DNA of 64,000 bases from Stramonita haemastoma (lineage: Eukaryota; Mollusca; Gastropoda; Neogastropoda; Muricidae): positions 23,114,389-23,178,388 of the forward strand of contig CM060344.1 of NCBI GenBank assembly GCA_030674155.1. The letters run 5' to 3'. The notes under the pieces are model-generated. The model was given only the letters and a program-made list of their open reading frames with translations, was not told the origin of the DNA and did no database searches. Below are positions 61,313-64,000 of the stretch, piece by piece; within the stretch, counting starts at the first letter, position 1; each line of letters begins with the position of its first letter. A program made the position numbers and the translations under genes.

Positions 61313-61404
61313 AAAGCCTTGAATGTTTTTTTCCGGATTTTTTCCGGATCTGGGTCTACAGGAAAATATCGGAACTTCTTCTTCCTTGAACGCTTCATAT
61401 GAGC

Positions 61405-61480
61405 GAAAATGCGTTGCGCTGCGGTTAAGCGCCTGACAAGTCAGGCCCCGCGCATCGCGACTTCGGCAGCGGGCTTGGGT
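61405..61480 (+). repeat. Dispersed repeat E, copy 3 (partial)
   Basis: gctgcggttaagcgcctgac with aagtcaggccccgcgc and gcgacttcggcagcg. About 100 bases separate it from copy 2. Confidence 0.68.
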
Positions 61481-62285
61481 TTTCAGACTGGGGATATCAT
61501 TCTGTCCCAGTGCTTCACTTTCTTCATGGAGGTTCCAGCATGCTTCCTGATCACACCGAATTCAGCCACAGAGCTCTTGTTGAAATTATTCCGATGCATT
61601 TGCATGAGTCTGCGTAACCGTTCGCATCACAAAACAAAGCGCAGCGCACGCAGTGAGCTGTATCCGTACTGCATGCAGTCTTGCACAGTGGAAAGTCTAC
61701 AGAGGTCAGTCAGCATGCACACAGCCACTGACCACACTACTGCCGCCTTGCAACAACCGATTTCACAGGCACGACCAGAAACACAACACAACCAGCTGTG
61801 AGACGTCTGGACAATGGTCTCCACACAAAAGGGACACCTGTCTCACCTGCACATTTCCAACCTTCACCATTTTCCTATCCCGTAGTCTTGGGGCACTCCT
61901 GGAGATTTGTCAACCAGCTTCCTCCCCCTCCTCCTCCTCCTCCATTCCTTTCGCGCGCGTGCGGTTTTCAACTTTTTCCCGTCGCAAGTCGAGGCCAGTC
62001 CAGTCCACTCGGTCTCGTTCATTTGCTGGACTTTGGACTGACTGCCCGGTCAGTAACCTGCCGTCAAACGATCGCTGGGCACCACACTTCTGATTGCTTC
62101 CTCAGTCCTTGCTCAATGATAAAAGTAGATAAAATAAAATAGAAAATAAAGCATAGAATAGGGAATAAAATAAATGAGATAAAACATAAACATAAAACGA
62201 AATGAATAACTATAAACTTAAAAACTAGAATAAAATGAGAAGATGAAAAAATCTTAGGGAAATAAAACTTGGTGCCAGAAACAAG
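61481..62285. other. No gene seen
   Basis: Mixed sequence, including a C/T-rich stretch (61920-61960) and an AAAT/ATAAA-rich part (62125-62280). Two overlapping plus frames of 114-146 codons have no domain. Confidence 0.45.
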
Positions 62286-62289
62286 ACCA

Positions 62290-62700
62290 ACACAGTGATC
62301 CTGGTGTCCGTAAACACCACCACCTACCGTGATCTGGTGTAAACACCACCACCATACAGCGATCTGTGTCGTAAACACCCCACCTACCGTGATCCTGGTG
62401 TCCGTAAACACCCCACCTACCGTGATCCTGGTGTCCGTAAACACCCCACCTACCGTGATCTGGTGTCGTAAACACCACCACCTACCGTGATCCTGGTGTC
62501 CGTAAACACCGCCACCTACCGTGATCTTGGTGTCCGTAAACACCGCCACCTACCGTGATCCTGGTGTCCGTAAACACCACTACCTACAGTGATCCTGCTG
62601 TCCGTAAACACCACCACCTACAGTAACCTTGGTGTCCGTAAACACCACCACCTACAGTGATCTTGGTGTAAACACCACCACCTACAATGATCTTGGTGTT
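62290..62700. repeat. 33-bp minisatellite, ~12 copies
   Basis: The unit cctaccgtgatcctggtgtc + cgtaaacaccac repeats at 32-34 base intervals (for example 62391, 62424, 62457, 62489, 62523). Right-hand copies read cctacagtgatcttgg. Confidence 0.93.
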
Positions 62701-63112
62701 GGAAAACATCATATTCTACAAAGGTTTTTAGACAGCTGGTCACGAGGGACTGTGGCTTTGTCACCTTTCACGTTCACAGCATTTCCTTAGGCTCCTTCCT
62801 TCCCATACTTTATTCCACGCGGGTCCTAATCTGGTGAGTGGTCTTGTGGGTCATCTGAGAGTCCTTTCTGTGGTGAGTCATGTGGATCATCCGGGAGCCG
62901 TCTCCTCAAAACTGGGCCCATCGTCTGGAAACTTGACTTCATCAAATGTTTAGAACATGTAAGTATATGTAAGAAGTGTGCAGGTAAAGTGGAGTGACTT
63001 TATGCTGCATGATTCAGGTAGTGGGTGTTTTAGCTCGTAAAGTCTGAGCAAACTAGAGTTGGCTTCTGGTAAAATACTATGAGTCATTAAGTCTGTTGTT
63101 TTTTTTATTGTA
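62701..63112. other. No gene seen
   Basis: Mixed sequence with no recognised feature. Confidence 0.45.
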
Positions 63113-63117
63113 AAGAC

Positions 63118-63245
63118 TATGTGTCTCTCTGTCTCTCTGTTTCTGTCTCTGTTTCTGTCTCTGTTTCTGTCTCTCTCTGTTTCTGTCTCTCTCTCTCTAT
63201 CTGTGCGTGTGTGTTTTCGTGCGTACGTGGTGTGTGTGTGTGTGT

Positions 63246-63335
<90 letters not shown>
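63118..63335. repeat. (CTGTCT)n-type then (GT)n microsatellite
   Basis: CTCTGT and TTTCTGTCTCTG steps (63118-63200), followed by GT repeats with GGTG interruptions (63225-63334). Confidence 0.93.
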
Positions 63336-63336
<1 letters not shown>

Positions 63337-63454
63337 CGCTCGCTTGCGCTTTGATTTGTTTGCTGCTTATTGTGTTGAAAGAATGCCTCCTTGCTTAGAT
63401 ATTTATTCAGAAAAAAATGATGTGCAGAAGTAGTAGTGTACTTTGATAACTGAG

Positions 63455-63720
63455 ATTTTTGCTAAGTTAACATCAGTACCCGACTCGACTCTTCACAAAA
63501 GCTTTGGTTGAGACTATAACACAAGGCCCCTCCTGCAAACGCACGTGGAACATCTTGCGCACACGTCAAAATCCGTTCCGTTTTTGAGAAGAGTAGGCCA
63601 TGGCATTCCGGCAGGAACAGATGAAAAAATCTCAAGAACGCACGCACACTGATGTCGTGTGTAGACATCATCCCCGAAGTCGGAATGTAGCTGTTTTAAC
63701 AGTGGGTAAACGATGTCATA
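63455..63720 (+). mobile_element. tRNA-SINE, 3' variant, head missing
   Basis: Starts gctaagttaacatcagtacc, then gttgagactataacacaagg, gaacatcttgcgcacacgtc, aagagtaggccatggcattc, and the variant 3' part gtgtagacatcatccccgaa, gtcggaatgtagctgtttta, gtgggtaaacgatgtc shared with 40845-41035. Confidence 0.82.
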
Positions 63721-63887
63721 TGCTAAATCTCGCCATTGGTGATTTTGGAAGGTCTAGCCGATGAACAGGGAAAAAAGTAACGAAATCAAATTAGTTCAAC
63801 AACCAAGCTAATAAAACAAGTAAGGTTTTCAGTCTTACTGATGACGACTTTCTGCTTTCAGGGGCTGTGAGTCAGGAATCCAGTAGC

Positions 63888-63922
63888 CTGACCTGACCTG
63901 ACCTGACCTGACCTGACCTGAC
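63888..63922. repeat. (ACCTG)n pentanucleotide run
   Basis: About seven ACCTG units. By analogy with the ACTTG tail at 57571 it may mark another LINE end, but no conserved 3' motif precedes it. Confidence 0.85.
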
Positions 63923-64000
63923 AGTGATGTGTGAGGACAAGCCCTCATGACCTGCCTGTTCAACAAAGGGAGAGCATCAGTATCAGCAAGTCCCGTAACC

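Overview
Organism and character. The window is repeat-dominated nuclear DNA of an animal. It carries L1-type LINE coding sequence, tRNA-derived SINEs, a pogo-like DNA transposon, a 392-bp satellite, and very long (CA)n, (GA)n, (TA)n and tetranucleotide arrays. The two SINE families resemble repeats I associate with gastropod molluscs, so a marine gastropod is my best guess (moderate confidence, from memory, not from a search). No bacterial features, rRNA genes or CRISPR array are visible, and no intact host protein-coding gene can be supported. Broken frames, homopolymer-rich stretches and one scrambled satellite unit suggest residual long-read consensus errors.

Layout. 1-80 is the end of a satellite unit. 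81-10263 is one minus-strand LINE inserted into that satellite, with a poly(A) tail (poly-T at 81-96) and a perfect 14-bp target-site duplication at 67-80 and 10264-10277. ORF2 (endonuclease, reverse transcriptase, C-terminal zinc finger) is frameshifted at 649-4433. ORF1 at 9585-10232 is open. The two are separated by 5.1 kb of microsatellites plus a strikingly T-depleted SINE. 10278-22540 is satellite: about 16 near-identical 392-bp units in plus orientation, then blocks that flip orientation and diverge. 22540-42760 is low-gene DNA with SINE copies, other dispersed repeats, microsatellites, a decayed ~40-bp minisatellite (28.2-31.7 kb), a ~22-bp minisatellite (32.4-33.2 kb) and a CCTTCAGGGG-type minisatellite (38.7-39.3 kb). 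Satellite returns at 42.76-44.19 kb and 46.12-53.27 kb. At 53695-54599 is a 905-bp pogo-like element with inverted ends, a TATT duplication and a remnant of the transposase DNA-binding domain. 54.6-64 kb holds simple repeats, small tandem arrays, LINE 3' tails and further SINE copies.

How the parts relate. The main story is a satellite superfamily covering about 20 kb of the 64 kb. It has been inverted, rearranged and invaded by retroelements. Several orientation switches and novel joints fall in a CGCGCG tract carried by each unit. A neighbouring G-run in the unit has expanded independently in several copies. The most unusual single observation is the SINE inside the LINE spacer (6705-6990). 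Nearly all its differences from its relatives are T-to-C on the plus strand, i.e. A-to-G on the LINE sense strand, with a nearest-neighbour pattern like that of ADAR RNA editing.
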